DNA of 62,313 nt from the NCBI GenBank assembly GCA_026397915.1, contig JAPLTX010000048.1:1-62313 (forward strand). Direction: 5' to 3'. The notes under the pieces are model-generated. The model was not told the DNA's origin. It made no database searches and saw only the letters and a program-made list of their open reading frames with translations. Positions 7,722-17,304 of the stretch are shown piece by piece. Source of the DNA: Verrucomicrobiota bacterium (GTDB lineage: Bacteria > Verrucomicrobiota > Verrucomicrobiia > CAIQCK01). Each line of letters begins with the position of its first letter. Within the stretch, counting starts at the first letter, position 1. Made by a program: the position numbers and the translations under genes.

Positions 7722-9761
7722 ATGAATTCGCACATGAACTGTTTTCGGTGGTTTCTGCCAACTTCTGTTTTGCTTTTTGCTCTTTCTCTTTGCGCCGACG
7801 GTCCTCGCGACAACCTGCCTGACAGCGTTCGCCCCGTGCCGCCGCCGGGCATCGAGGTGCCGGCGGAAGACCGGGCGGAGTTGGAGGCGGGGCTGAAGAA
7901 ACTCGGCGCGGAGATCGAGTCGCTGCGCGGTGCGGTGAAGAGCCAGTCGGCAAAGTTGGAGCTGCTGCCGGACGTGGAGATTTACCACAAGGCCGTCCGC
8001 TACGCGCTGACCTACAACGAGTTTTTCAAGAAGCCGGAGATCGCCGTGGCGAAGACGCTGCTCCGGCAGGGAGCGGAGCGGGCGGAGGCGTTGCGCATCG
8101 GCAAGACGCCGTGGAACACGTCCACCGGGCTGGTGGTGCGCGCCTATGTGTCGAAGATTGACGGCTCGGTGCAGCCTTACGGGTTGGTCGTGCCGCCGGC
8201 GTTCAAGCCGGGCGCGGCGCGGCGGCACCGGCTCGATTGCTGGTTTCACGGACGCGGCGAGACGCTGAGCGAGGTGAACTTCCTCGACCAGCGGCAGAAG
8301 TCGCCAGGCGAGTTCACGCCGCCGGACACCATCGTGCTCCATCTCTACGGCCGCTACTGCAACGCCAACAAGTTCGCCGGCGAGACCGACCTGTTCGAGG
8401 CGCTCGACAGCGTGAAGCGGCGCTACCCGATTGACGAGAACCGCATCGTCGTGCGCGGCTTCTCGATGGGCGGCGCGGCGTGCTGGCAGTTCGCGACGCA
8501 CTTTGCCGGGCTATGGGCTGCCGCGGCGCCGGGCGCGGGCTTCGCGGAGTCGGCGGAGTTCCTGAAAGTGTTCCAGAACGAACCGACCAAGCCGCCGGCG
8601 TGGGAGCAGACGCTCTGGCATCTCTATGACGCCACCGACTATGCGGCGAACCTGTTCAATTGCCCGACCATCGCCTACAGCGGCGAGATTGATCGGCAAA
8701 AGCAGGCCGCCGACATGATGGAGAAGGCGATGAAGGCGGAGGGAATGGAACTTACACACATCATCGGCCCGAAGACCGCGCACAAATACGAGCCGCAAGC
8801 GAAGGCGGAGGTCATCCGGCGCATTGACGAGATCGCCGCGCGCGGTCGCAACCCGGTGCCATTGCGAGTGCGGTTCACGACGTGGACGCTGCGCTACAAC
8901 CAAATGCTCTGGGTGACGCTCGACGGCATGGAGAAGCATTGGGAGCGGGCGCGCGTGGATGCAGAAATCGCCGACGCGACGACCGTGCGCGTGACGACAC
9001 AGAACGCCGACGGGTTGACGCTCTCGGTGCCGCCGCAATCCCGTCCGCTCACCATCGGGCGGCGCCCGAAGGTTATCCTCGACGGTCAGGAAGTTGCCGC
9101 GCCACCGGTGCCTGCCAACCACTCGTGGGTCGCGCATTTCCTCAAGGTTGGCAAGTTCTGGACAGCCGTGCCGTCGGCAGACGACAGCAACCTTCGCAAG
9201 CGTCATGGCCTGCAAGGGCCGATTGACGACGCGTTCATGGACAGCTTCGTGATGGTGAAGCCAACGGGCAAGCCGCTGAACGAAAAGGTCGGCGCGTGGG
9301 CCGCCACCGAGATGACGCACGCGATCGAGCAGTGGCGGAAACATTTCCGCGGCGATGCGCGCGTGATCGCCGACACCGCCGCGACCGACGCCGACATCGC
9401 GTCAAGTAACCTCGTCCTCTGGGGCGACCCGTCGAGTAACAAACTGCTCGCGAAGCTTGCCGACAAGCTGCCGATTCGCTGGGACGCGCAATCCGTCAAG
9501 CTCGGCGCGAAGAGCTTTGCCGCCGGTCACCACGTGCCGGTGCTGATCTATCCGAACCCGCTGAACCCGAATCGCTACATCGTCCTCAACAGCAGCTTCA
9601 CCTTCCGCGAATACGACTATCTCAACAACGCCCGCCAGACGCCGAAGTTGCCCGACTACGCCGTGGTGGACGTGAGCGTGCCGGTTTCCTCGCGCGCGCC
9701 CGGTGGCATCGCCACCGCCGGCTTCTTCGGCGAGCGTTGGGAACTGCCGGCGGCGAAGTGA
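7722..9761 (+). CDS. Secreted alpha/beta-hydrolase (prolyl-oligopeptidase/esterase-like)
   Basis: The ~679-residue product has a signal peptide after ATG 7722 (or ATG 7734). A helical N-terminal part precedes the hydrolase core. The nucleophile elbow GFSMGGAACW (Ser near residue 249), a later Asp region and the His of KTAHKYEP suggest a Ser-Asp-His triad. The C-terminal ~270 residues are beta-rich and lack a recognised domain. Such large PHB-depolymerase/S9-like proteins are frequent in Planctomycetes and Verrucomicrobia. The substrate could be a polysaccharide ester or peptide. It probably stands alone. Confidence 0.85.
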   Translation: MNSHMNCFRWFLPTSVLLFALSLCADGPRDNLPDSVRPVPPPGIEVPAEDRAELEAGLKKLGAEIESLRGAVKSQSAKLELLPDVEIYHKAVRYALTYNEFFKKPEIAVAKTLLRQGAERAEALRIGKTPWNTSTGLVVRAYVSKIDGSVQPYGLVVPPAFKPGAARRHRLDCWFHGRGETLSEVNFLDQRQKSPGEFTPPDTIVLHLYGRYCNANKFAGETDLFEALDSVKRRYPIDENRIVVRGFSMGGAACWQFATHFAGLWAAAAPGAGFAESAEFLKVFQNEPTKPPAWEQTLWHLYDATDYAANLFNCPTIAYSGEIDRQKQAADMMEKAMKAEGMELTHIIGPKTAHKYEPQAKAEVIRRIDEIAARGRNPVPLRVRFTTWTLRYNQMLWVTLDGMEKHWERARVDAEIADATTVRVTTQNADGLTLSVPPQSRPLTIGRRPKVILDGQEVAAPPVPANHSWVAHFLKVGKFWTAVPSADDSNLRKRHGLQGPIDDAFMDSFVMVKPTGKPLNEKVGAWAATEMTHAIEQWRKHFRGDARVIADTAATDADIASSNLVLWGDPSSNKLLAKLADKLPIRWDAQSVKLGAKSFAAGHHVPVLIYPNPLNPNRYIVLNSSFTFREYDYLNNARQTPKLPDYAVVDVSVPVSSRAPGGIATAGFFGERWELPAAK

Positions 9762-9848
9762 TCGTAGCTCACCCTGTTTTGTCGCGGCCATTGCGGCATT
9801 GCTTCGATGCGGGAAAGGTGTTATTCGGGCGTCACACTTTGGATCGTT

Positions 9849-10583
9849 ATGAATATCAGCAACCGCCCTCAGCTTTTTGGTTTGATCGCCGGCTTGTTCC
9901 TTGCCGCAGGTCTGGTGTTTTCGTCGTTTGTCGTCACGCGCGCGTGGATGGCCATCTCGCAGTCGCAGACGATCAGTGTTACCGGCTCCGCGCGTAAGAA
10001 CATTCGCGCTGACCTGATCATTTGGAATGGGACATTCTCGGCGGAATCGCCCGTGTTGCTGGACGCTCAGCGCACGCTGAAGGCCGACCTCGGCAAGGTC
10101 ACCGCATTCTTGAAGGGCAAAGGCGTCAAGGATTACCAGGTGTCACCGATTGCCATCGAAGAGATTCGCGTGGGTGACCGTGACCTGCAACAGGCGAAAC
10201 GTGTGGCCAGCTACCGGCTTGCGCAGACCGTCACGGTTCACTCGTCAGAGGTGGATCGCATTTCGCAAGTCATCAACGACTCGACTGTGCTCGTCGAGCA
10301 GGGCGTGCTGTTCGTGTCTGGCGCACCGGAGTTTATCTACACGAAGGCGGGCGAGGCGAAGGTGGAAATGCTAGCCGAAGCCACGAAAGACGCCCGCACC
10401 CGCGCCGAACAGATTTGCCAGCAGGGCGGGCGGGTGATTGACCGCTTGCTGTCAGCGAAGATGGGGGTGTTCCAGATCACGCCGCTTTATTCGACGGAAA
10501 CCAGCGGCGAGGGGTTGAGCGATACGAAATCGTTGGATAAGACCGTGACCGCGATTGTCTCGGCGCGTTTTGTGATGAAGTGA
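9849..10583 (+). CDS. SIMPL-domain (DUF541) protein, membrane-anchored
   Basis: This 244-residue protein has one N-terminal hydrophobic helix (residues ~8-30) followed by the SIMPL fold, beginning SQTISVTGSARKNIRADLIIW. Residues VSPIAIEEIRV and the C-terminal KTVTAIVSARFVMK fit E. coli YggE-type proteins, which are periplasmic and linked to oxidative stress. The molecular function is not established for the family. The start is ATG 9849. Confidence 0.9.
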   Translation: MNISNRPQLFGLIAGLFLAAGLVFSSFVVTRAWMAISQSQTISVTGSARKNIRADLIIWNGTFSAESPVLLDAQRTLKADLGKVTAFLKGKGVKDYQVSPIAIEEIRVGDRDLQQAKRVASYRLAQTVTVHSSEVDRISQVINDSTVLVEQGVLFVSGAPEFIYTKAGEAKVEMLAEATKDARTRAEQICQQGGRVIDRLLSAKMGVFQITPLYSTETSGEGLSDTKSLDKTVTAIVSARFVMK

Positions 10584-10710
10584 GGCGGTTGTGTGTCGGT
10601 TGTCCGCGCTGGGTGGATTCGTAAAATGGCGGGCTTTTTCCGCAAACTGGCGTTGTCGTTGGCGGGCGACCCGCTATCATCAGCTCCAAGATTTCAGATG
10701 GAGAACCGAT

Positions 10711-13071
10711 ATGAAATTGTTTCGCCTCTTACTGCTCTGCACTCTGGTCGCGCCAGTCGTTGCGCGCGCGTTGCCCGCTGCTGATCCTGTCTCGCCGAAA
10801 GGTGTCTGTAAACTCCGGCCTTTCGACCTCGCCGACGTGCGCCTCCTTGACGGGCCGTTCAAGGTGGCGATGGGACGCGACAAGGAGTATTTGCTCAGCC
10901 TCGATGCCGACCGCCTCCTGCACATGTTCCGCGTCACCGCTGGTCTGCCAGCGCCAGCGGAGCCGTATGGACATTGGGAGGCGGCCAAGTGCGAAGTGCG
11001 CGGTCATTTCGTCGGCCACTATCTCTCGGCGTGCGCGCTGATGTTCGCCTCAACGGGCGACGACCGACTCAAGGAACGCGTTGCGCTCATGGTGTGCGAA
11101 CTCGTCAAATGCCAGGCTGCACTCGGGTCGAGCGGATACCTGAGCGCGTTTCCCGAATCGTTCATCGATCGCGTTGAGATGACCGGCAAGGTCTGGGCAC
11201 CTTACTACACTTTGCACAAGATTCTGGCGGGGCTGATTGACATCCATACGCGTTGCGGCAACGCGCAGGCGCTTGATGTGGCGCGGCGTTTCGGCAACTG
11301 GGTCGCGGCACGCAATGGGCGGCTCAACGACGAGCAGATGCAAAAGATGCTCGCCGTTGAGCACGGCGGCATCAACGAGGCGATGGCCAACCTCTATGCG
11401 TTGACCGGCGATGAGAAACATCTGCGCGCGGCGCAACGGCTCTATCACAAGCACGTGCTCGATCCGCTGGCGGCGCGGCAGGACAAGCTGGCTGGGTTGC
11501 ACGCCAACACGCAATTTCCAAAAGTCATTGGCGCGGCACGACTCCACGAGTTGACCGGCGAGGAGCGTTACCGGACCATCGCGGAGTTCTTCTGGGACCG
11601 CGTCGTGAACCACCACAGCTACGTCATCGGCGGCAATAGCGACCACGAGCACTTTGGCGCGCCCGACCAGCTCGCGCAGCGCGTCAGCCCATGGACGGCC
11701 GAGACCTGCAACACGCACAACATGCTCAAGCTCACGCGCCACCTGTTCGCGTGGGACGGTGCCGCCGCGCGGGCCGATTACTATGAGCGCGCGCTCTACA
11801 ACCAGATTCTCGCCACACAGGATCCGCGCACAGGCATGATGGGCTACCACGTGCCGCTGCACGGCGCGTGGTTTATGCCTTACAACACGCCGCACGATTC
11901 GTTCTGGTGCTGCACTGGCACGGGCGTTGAGAGTCACGCCAAATACGGCGACAGCATCTACTGGCGCGACACCGACTCGCTCTACGTGAACCTCTTCATC
12001 GCCTCAGAGCTGGCGTGGAAGGAAAAGGGCCTTGTCGTGCGGCAGGAGACGAAGTTCCCCGAACAGGATACGACGCGGCTGACGTTGAAGTGCGCGAAGC
12101 CTGTCAAGCTCAGTGTGAAAATACGACGTCCGGCTTGGGCGGGCGACATGATCGTCCTAGTCAATGGAAAGCCTGCCGAATCGCCTCCTCACGTCGGCGG
12201 CTACATCGAACTGCGGCGCGAATGGAAGACCGGCGACCGTGTCGAGATTCGCCTGCCGATGACATTGCGGCTGGAGCCGATGCCAGACGATCCGAACCGC
12301 GCCGCTATCTGCTACGGCCCGGTTGTCCTCGCCGGCGCGCTTGGCTGCGACGGCATCAAGCCGCCGATGCCGTATGCGAAAGGGCAGAGCGATTTCTTCA
12401 ACGGCAAGACCGCCCCATCCGCGCCTCTACTTCTCGCGCAAGGCCGTCCCGTGACCGAATGGGTCGAAGCCGTCCCGGATAAGCCGCTCACCTTCCGCAC
12501 CAAAGGCGTCGGCAAGCCCAACGACGTGACGCTCGTCGCGTTCCACGCCCTGCCACCGCAGCGTTACGCAATCTATTGGGACCTGCTCACAGCCGAACAA
12601 TGGAAGAAGCACCAAGCCGCGCTCGAAGCCGAAGAACGCCGCGAGCGCGAACTGAGCACGCGAACCGTGGATGTCGTTCGCATTGGCGAATTCGAGCCGG
12701 AGCGCGCGCACAACTTCAAGAGCGAGCGCAGCGACGCGGGCACCTATGGTGGCCGTCTCTGGCGTCATGCGCGCGAGGGCTGGTTCAGTTACGAACTGAA
12801 AGTCGCGCAAGACAAGCCGATGGTGCTCGTCTGCACCTACTGGGGCAGCGACGGCGGCAAGCGCGTCTTCGACATCCTTGTGGACGGTGAGAAGATCGCG
12901 ACGCAGAAGCTGGAGAAAAACAAACCCGGCGAGTTTTTCGACGTGGAGCTTTCGATTCCGGCGAGGCTCGCCGCAGGGAAGCAACGCGTGACGGTAAAGT
13001 TCCAGGCGCACCCAAACGCCATCGCCGGTGGCCTGTTCGCCCTGCGGATGATGAAAGCAGCAAAGGAGTAG
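10711..13071 (+). CDS. GH127 (DUF1680) beta-L-arabinofuranosidase-like enzyme
   Basis: The 786-residue protein starts at ATG 10711 with a signal peptide. Its alpha/alpha-barrel carries the GH127 signatures ETCNTHNMLKLT and FWCCTGTGVESHAKY (near residue 400); these include cysteines that in characterised GH127 enzymes bind zinc and supply the nucleophile. Beta-sandwich domains follow, ending in a ~130-residue C-terminal domain of the type fused to GH127. Activity on beta-arabinofuranosyl or related plant or hydroxyproline-linked glycans is expected by family. The next gene begins 2 bp after the stop, and its ribosome-binding site (AAGGAG) lies inside this stop region, so the two are translationally coupled. 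Confidence 0.93.
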   Translation: MKLFRLLLLCTLVAPVVARALPAADPVSPKGVCKLRPFDLADVRLLDGPFKVAMGRDKEYLLSLDADRLLHMFRVTAGLPAPAEPYGHWEAAKCEVRGHFVGHYLSACALMFASTGDDRLKERVALMVCELVKCQAALGSSGYLSAFPESFIDRVEMTGKVWAPYYTLHKILAGLIDIHTRCGNAQALDVARRFGNWVAARNGRLNDEQMQKMLAVEHGGINEAMANLYALTGDEKHLRAAQRLYHKHVLDPLAARQDKLAGLHANTQFPKVIGAARLHELTGEERYRTIAEFFWDRVVNHHSYVIGGNSDHEHFGAPDQLAQRVSPWTAETCNTHNMLKLTRHLFAWDGAAARADYYERALYNQILATQDPRTGMMGYHVPLHGAWFMPYNTPHDSFWCCTGTGVESHAKYGDSIYWRDTDSLYVNLFIASELAWKEKGLVVRQETKFPEQDTTRLTLKCAKPVKLSVKIRRPAWAGDMIVLVNGKPAESPPHVGGYIELRREWKTGDRVEIRLPMTLRLEPMPDDPNRAAICYGPVVLAGALGCDGIKPPMPYAKGQSDFFNGKTAPSAPLLLAQGRPVTEWVEAVPDKPLTFRTKGVGKPNDVTLVAFHALPPQRYAIYWDLLTAEQWKKHQAALEAEERRERELSTRTVDVVRIGEFEPERAHNFKSERSDAGTYGGRLWRHAREGWFSYELKVAQDKPMVLVCTYWGSDGGKRVFDILVDGEKIATQKLEKNKPGEFFDVELSIPARLAAGKQRVTVKFQAHPNAIAGGLFALRMMKAAKE

Positions 13072-13073
13072 AT

Positions 13074-14171
13074 ATGCGAAGACAGATGGTCGCACTGTTG
13101 CTGATCGCTTGTAGCGCCGCCATTGCGTCACCCGACGACAGCGCGAATGGGTCTGGTAAATACCTGCAAGAACTTCTCCAGGATGCCGGCGGCAAGGTCA
13201 CGGCGGCTTCGGCTCAACCTCGGATGCTTTACGGCGACGCGACGCGCCACGGCCGGCCGTTTGCGAAAGACCCCTCTGTCATCCGTTTCGGTGGGCGATA
13301 TCTCATGTATTACTCAATGGCGCCCTCCATCAGTAAAGCGTTGCCTAAAGGGTGGGCCATCGGCGTTGCCGAAAGCCGCGACCTCGTGAACTGGAAGAAA
13401 GCTGGCGACATTTTGCCGGAGCAGGAGTGCGAGAAGAACGGTATCGTTAATGGCCGGGTCATCCTCCTCGACGACAAGCTCCACCTTTTCTACAACACCT
13501 ACGGCAACGGCCCCAAGGACGCGCTCTGCCATGCCACCAGCACCGACGGCCTTCGGTTCACTCGCAATCCTACGAACCCCGTCTGGCACCCGACCGGCGA
13601 CTGGAACAATGGTCGCGCCATTGACGTGGACGTGGTCGAGTGGGGCGGCAAGCTTATCATGTATTACGCGACGCGCGATCCGGCCGGAAAAATCCAGATG
13701 CTCCACGCCATCGCCTCCGACCGCAAATCCGGCTTCGGCCGCGGCGATTGGAAATCGCTCTGCGACGGTCCCGTTCTCAAACCGGAATTGCCGTGGGAGA
13801 CCAAGTGCATTGAAGCGCCGTCGGTCATCAGGCGCGGCGACACGCTCTATCTCTTCTACGGCGGCGGTTACAACAACGACCCGCAGCAGATCGGCTGCGC
13901 TACAAGCAAGGATGGCGTGCATTTCGAGCGCCTCTTCCGCGAGCCGCTGATCCCAAACGGCCCGCTGGGCGACTGGAACGCGAGCGAGACCGGTCATCCC
14001 GGTGTATTCGAGGACACTGACGGCCAAACCTATCTCTTCGTTCAAGGTAACAACGACAAGGGCCGCACGTGGTTCCTGTCGTGTTACGAGATCGGCTGGC
14101 GCGACGGCCGGCCGTTCGTGATCTGGGACTCACCGAAGTTCCCGATGAGAAGGCTTCCTTCCACTCGATGA
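13074..14171 (+). CDS. Secreted GH43-like five-bladed beta-propeller glycosidase
   Basis: 365 residues with a signal peptide (about 19 residues). The propeller shows the usual repeated Asp-containing blades: FAKDPSVIRFGGRYLMYYS, AIDVDVVEWGGKLIMYYA and CIEAPSVIRRGDTLYLFYGG. The three acids expected in the GH43/GH32/GH117 fold can be placed in these blades. Exact family and substrate are uncertain. Coupling to the GH127 gene suggests cooperation on arabinose-containing glycans. The AAGGAG ribosome-binding site is 6 bp upstream. Confidence 0.85.
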   Translation: MRRQMVALLLIACSAAIASPDDSANGSGKYLQELLQDAGGKVTAASAQPRMLYGDATRHGRPFAKDPSVIRFGGRYLMYYSMAPSISKALPKGWAIGVAESRDLVNWKKAGDILPEQECEKNGIVNGRVILLDDKLHLFYNTYGNGPKDALCHATSTDGLRFTRNPTNPVWHPTGDWNNGRAIDVDVVEWGGKLIMYYATRDPAGKIQMLHAIASDRKSGFGRGDWKSLCDGPVLKPELPWETKCIEAPSVIRRGDTLYLFYGGGYNNDPQQIGCATSKDGVHFERLFREPLIPNGPLGDWNASETGHPGVFEDTDGQTYLFVQGNNDKGRTWFLSCYEIGWRDGRPFVIWDSPKFPMRRLPSTR

Positions 14172-14369
14172 AACGGAATCGCGAAAGAAAGCGTCCGTTT
14201 CTTTCTGTGGGACAGTTTCTTCTTGTCGGGTGAGGCGCGTTGGCGAAGAAGGGAATGGCGGTAGGTTGGTTGCGTCGGTCTTCTGAGTTCGCACTGGCCG
14301 AAATGGCGGATGGCCGATGTTGGCTTCTGACAGGGTTTGTGCCAGACTCGGTTCGTGAGATTGAAGAAG

Positions 14370-15401
14370 ATGCGCAACATCCGCGGCGCCGCGTTCTGCG
14401 TTCTCGTTTTTGCTTTGGGCTGTGCTGACAAGGCTCCGCCAGCACGGACTCCAGCGAGCGCGACCATCGGTGGCGGTGACAGCATTCCTGGGTTTCTTGC
14501 GCAAGTTGTCGAGGCGAATCTGCGACGCGATTTGTTCTATCTGGCGAAGGACCCGCTGCCATTTCGCAAGGCGAACTACACCGTGTCGGGTCATAAGCGA
14601 AGCACGCTGGCTGAGACGGACGCGTGGATCGAGAGGCGGCTGCGCGGTCTCGGTTACAAGGTGGAAAACGACGTTTGCGAGGTGCAGGCGTTTGGTTGCG
14701 ACTTGAAGAAACCGCGGCATCACACTTACGCGCTGCCGGCGCACGACGCCCCGTTTTTCACAGTCCAGAACCTCTACGCGAAGAAGACCGGCCGGCGCTG
14801 CCCGAAGGAAATCATCGTGCTGGTCGCGCACAAGGACTCACAAAGCTGGATTGATTCACCTGGCGCCTATGACAACGGCGTCGGCACGGTCGCGTTGCTG
14901 GAGATGGCGCGCGTGCTGGCACGCTACCAGAGCGAGCGCTCCATCTGGTTCCTTTGGTGCAACGAGGAACACAAGCCGTGGACCAGTGTCATCGCTGCCA
15001 ACAATTGCCGCCAGCGTGGCGACAACCTCATCGCTATCTTTAACGTGGACAGCCTCGGTGGCAAATCGGATGAGGACGTCGCCGCAGGCCGCAAGACCAA
15101 TGTCACACTCTACACCGCGTCCGAAGGCAAGCGGCTGGCCGACCTGATGGCGGAGGTGAACGACACCTACAAGATCGGCCTTGTTCAAAGCTCTTATTTG
15201 CGCTCGCGGCCTGGCGACGACGACGGCTCGTTCGTGAAGGCCGGCTACCCCTGCGCGGTCGCGAACCTCGGCTCTTATCCGTATGCCGACGCCGCCTATC
15301 ACGAAGCCGGGGACAAACCGGAGCGCGTGGATATCGTCAACGTGCGGATGGCGACGCAGGCGACGCTGGCCGCCGTGTTGCGGTTGGATCGGGCGCGGTA
15401 G
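14370..15401 (+). CDS. Lipoprotein M28-family zinc aminopeptidase
   Basis: From ATG 14370 the 343-residue product opens with a lipoprotein signal (FALGC lipobox, Cys about residue 19). Ligands of the M28 two-zinc site are visible in order: the His-Asp of VAHKDS, the Asp of GAYDNGVGT, the Glu pair of WCNEEH, the Asp of NVDSLGG and the His of AYHEAGD. M28 enzymes remove N-terminal residues or act on glutaminyl and dipeptide substrates. The usual HxD is HKD, within family variation. Probably outer-membrane or periplasmic and monocistronic. Confidence 0.9.
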   Translation: MRNIRGAAFCVLVFALGCADKAPPARTPASATIGGGDSIPGFLAQVVEANLRRDLFYLAKDPLPFRKANYTVSGHKRSTLAETDAWIERRLRGLGYKVENDVCEVQAFGCDLKKPRHHTYALPAHDAPFFTVQNLYAKKTGRRCPKEIIVLVAHKDSQSWIDSPGAYDNGVGTVALLEMARVLARYQSERSIWFLWCNEEHKPWTSVIAANNCRQRGDNLIAIFNVDSLGGKSDEDVAAGRKTNVTLYTASEGKRLADLMAEVNDTYKIGLVQSSYLRSRPGDDDGSFVKAGYPCAVANLGSYPYADAAYHEAGDKPERVDIVNVRMATQATLAAVLRLDRAR

Positions 15402-15465
15402 AGCGGGAGTTTTTGCGCTTGAGGTCGTGCAAGGCGCGGCTACGATGCGAGCGGAGCCAAACACT

Positions 15466-15774
15466 ATGAAAAGAATTCTCGCCTTCCTCTTATTCCTCAT
15501 CGCGCTTGCCACACCTACGATGCTTTGCGCCGCCGAAACGGCACCTGCCGCGACGTGGCACGCCCAGACACTCGGCCAGGCACTTGGCCAGATGGTGCTC
15601 TTTGCCGCGGTTGGCATCGCAGCGGCCATCATCGGCTACAAGGTCTTCGACAAGTGCACGCCGGGTGACCTGAACAAGGAGATTCTTGAGAACAGGAATG
15701 TTGCCGCCGCCATCGTTGCAGCCGCCGTTATCCTCGGCGTTTGTATCATCGTCGCTGTCGCGATGATCGGCTGA
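15466..15774 (+). CDS. DUF350 (YjfL-like) small membrane protein
   Basis: 102 residues: a cleavable or anchoring N-terminal helix, then two further helices flanking the DUF350 core (KVFDKCTPGDLNKEILENRN then AAAIVAAAVILGV). E. coli YjfL belongs to the same family. It is the first gene of a four-gene unit with a lipoprotein, a YjfC-type ATP-grasp ligase and a DUF4178 protein, matching the content of the E. coli yjfKLMC region. Function unknown, inner membrane. Confidence 0.85.
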   Translation: MKRILAFLLFLIALATPTMLCAAETAPAATWHAQTLGQALGQMVLFAAVGIAAAIIGYKVFDKCTPGDLNKEILENRNVAAAIVAAAVILGVCIIVAVAMIG

Positions 15775-15797
15775 GCCGCCGTCTTTCTCGCGCCAAC

Positions 15798-16181
15798 GTG
15801 AAGCGGAGCAAAAGCGTCAAACTCGTGCTCATTGGCGGCCTGTCGGCTGGCGCGCTCGCCGGTTGCGACTCCTCGTCAAACCAGCCGGGCGCTTTCCGTC
15901 CGGGCAATGTTTACACCAACAACTACTACGTCGCCCGGCTCGGCTACTATCACGCGCCGTCCCGCGCGTGGTTTCCGCTGCCATACAACCACTACGATGC
16001 GCGGCAAAACGCCTACTACCACGGCGGCGCGTGGTCACCGACGCCGCAGATGACCATCACCAACCTCTCCGAGCCGACAGCCGAAGCGTTGCGCGCGGCG
16101 CGGGCGGCCACGGCTCCCGCCGGCACGGTCCGGCGCAGCGGCTTCGGCAGCACGTCGCGTTATCATGGGGTTTACTCCTGA
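15798..16181 (+). CDS. Small Tyr/Arg-rich lipoprotein, YjfM/YgiB-position
   Basis: The likely start is GTG 15798, giving 127 residues. The N-terminus VKRSKSVKLVLIGG leads to a lipobox ALAGC near residue 21, followed by a Tyr/Asn-rich segment (YTNNYYVARLGYYH) and an Arg/Gly/Ser end (RRSGFGSTSRYHG). The end resembles the RGGFG-type tail of DUF1190 (YgiB) proteins, and DUF1190 genes sit next to ygiC/yjfC in E. coli. Sequence similarity beyond that is weak. Its TGA overlaps the ATG of the next gene (TGATG). Confidence 0.8.
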   Translation: MKRSKSVKLVLIGGLSAGALAGCDSSSNQPGAFRPGNVYTNNYYVARLGYYHAPSRAWFPLPYNHYDARQNAYYHGGAWSPTPQMTITNLSEPTAEALRAARAATAPAGTVRRSGFGSTSRYHGVYS

Positions 16182-17302
16182 TGCAACGGCACCTCTGCCA
16201 ACCCAGGCCCGCATGGCGCGAGAAGGTCGAGGAGATTGGCCTGACGTATCACTCGCACGACTGCGGGCCGTATTGGGACGAGTCTGCTTGCTACGAATTG
16301 ACCGCGCAGGAAGTGGACGCGCTGGAGTCGGCGGGCCGCGCGATGCACCGGCTTTGTATTGACGCGGCGGAGGCAGTGATCGAGCGCGACTGGTGGGGGC
16401 GGCTGGGCATTCCGGAAATAGCGCGGCCGGCTATCTTGCGTTCGTGGGAACGCGACGACTTCAGTCTCTACGGGCGGTTCGATCTCGCCTACGACGGCGC
16501 CACGCCGCCGAAGCTGCTCGAATACAATGCCGACACGCCGACGGCGCTGGTGGAGGCGGCGGTGGCGCAGTGGTTCTGGCTCCAGGACACGCGGCCCGAA
16601 GCCGACCAATTTAACTCGGTCCACGAGCGGCTCATCGAGGCGTGGCGGCGCTGGGTCGGCACGACGATTCATTTCAGCAGCATCAAGGACCATCCCGAAG
16701 ACGAGCAGACGGTGCTCTACCTCCGCGACACCTGCCAGCAGGCCGGCGTGATGACGAAAGCCGTGGCCATCGAGGACATCGGTTGGGATGCGGGGCAGAG
16801 CTTCTTCGTGGACGACGAGGGGCAGCGCATCACGCACTGCTTCAAGCTTTATCCATGGGAATGGATGTGGCACGAGGAGTTCGGGCCGAACCTCGCGACG
16901 GACCCGGTGCAGTTCATTGAGCCGGCGTGGAAGATGCTTCTCAGTAACAAAGGCCTGCTGCCGATTCTCTGGGAGTGTTTCCCGGACCATCCAAACCTCC
17001 TGCCAGCACACGAGACGGCCGCGCCGCTCGGCGGCCACTACGTGCGCAAACCGAAACTCAGTCGCGAAGGTAGCAACGTCGCGTGGTTCGAGGGCGGTGT
17101 CGCCGTCGAGGAAACCAGCGGTGGTTACGGCGAGGAAGGCCATGTTTATCAGGCGCTCGCTGCGATGCCGGAGTTCGACGGCCACCGGCCCGTCTTCGGC
17201 GTCTGGATCGTGGATCACGAGCCGGCAGGTCTCGGCATCCGCGAGGATACTCGACGGATCACCGGCAACCTGAGTCGCTTCGTGCCGCACTATTTTCGCT
17301 GA
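16181..17302 (+). CDS. YjfC/YgiC-type glutathionylspermidine-synthase-like ATP-grasp ligase
   Basis: The start ATG 16181 overlaps the preceding stop. The 373-residue protein is the C-terminal amidoligase domain of the glutathionylspermidine synthase family without the amidase half. Family markers are YWDESACYEL near residue 33, LLEYNADTPTALVEAA near 112, and the late segments LLPILWECFPDHPNLLPAHE, KPKLSREGSN and GGYGEEG. These ligases form an amide bond with ATP; what YjfC/YgiC joins is not known. The membrane and lipoprotein neighbours suggest the product acts in the envelope, which is inference. Confidence 0.93.
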   Translation: MQRHLCQPRPAWREKVEEIGLTYHSHDCGPYWDESACYELTAQEVDALESAGRAMHRLCIDAAEAVIERDWWGRLGIPEIARPAILRSWERDDFSLYGRFDLAYDGATPPKLLEYNADTPTALVEAAVAQWFWLQDTRPEADQFNSVHERLIEAWRRWVGTTIHFSSIKDHPEDEQTVLYLRDTCQQAGVMTKAVAIEDIGWDAGQSFFVDDEGQRITHCFKLYPWEWMWHEEFGPNLATDPVQFIEPAWKMLLSNKGLLPILWECFPDHPNLLPAHETAAPLGGHYVRKPKLSREGSNVAWFEGGVAVEETSGGYGEEGHVYQALAAMPEFDGHRPVFGVWIVDHEPAGLGIREDTRRITGNLSRFVPHYFR

Positions 17303-17304
17303 CC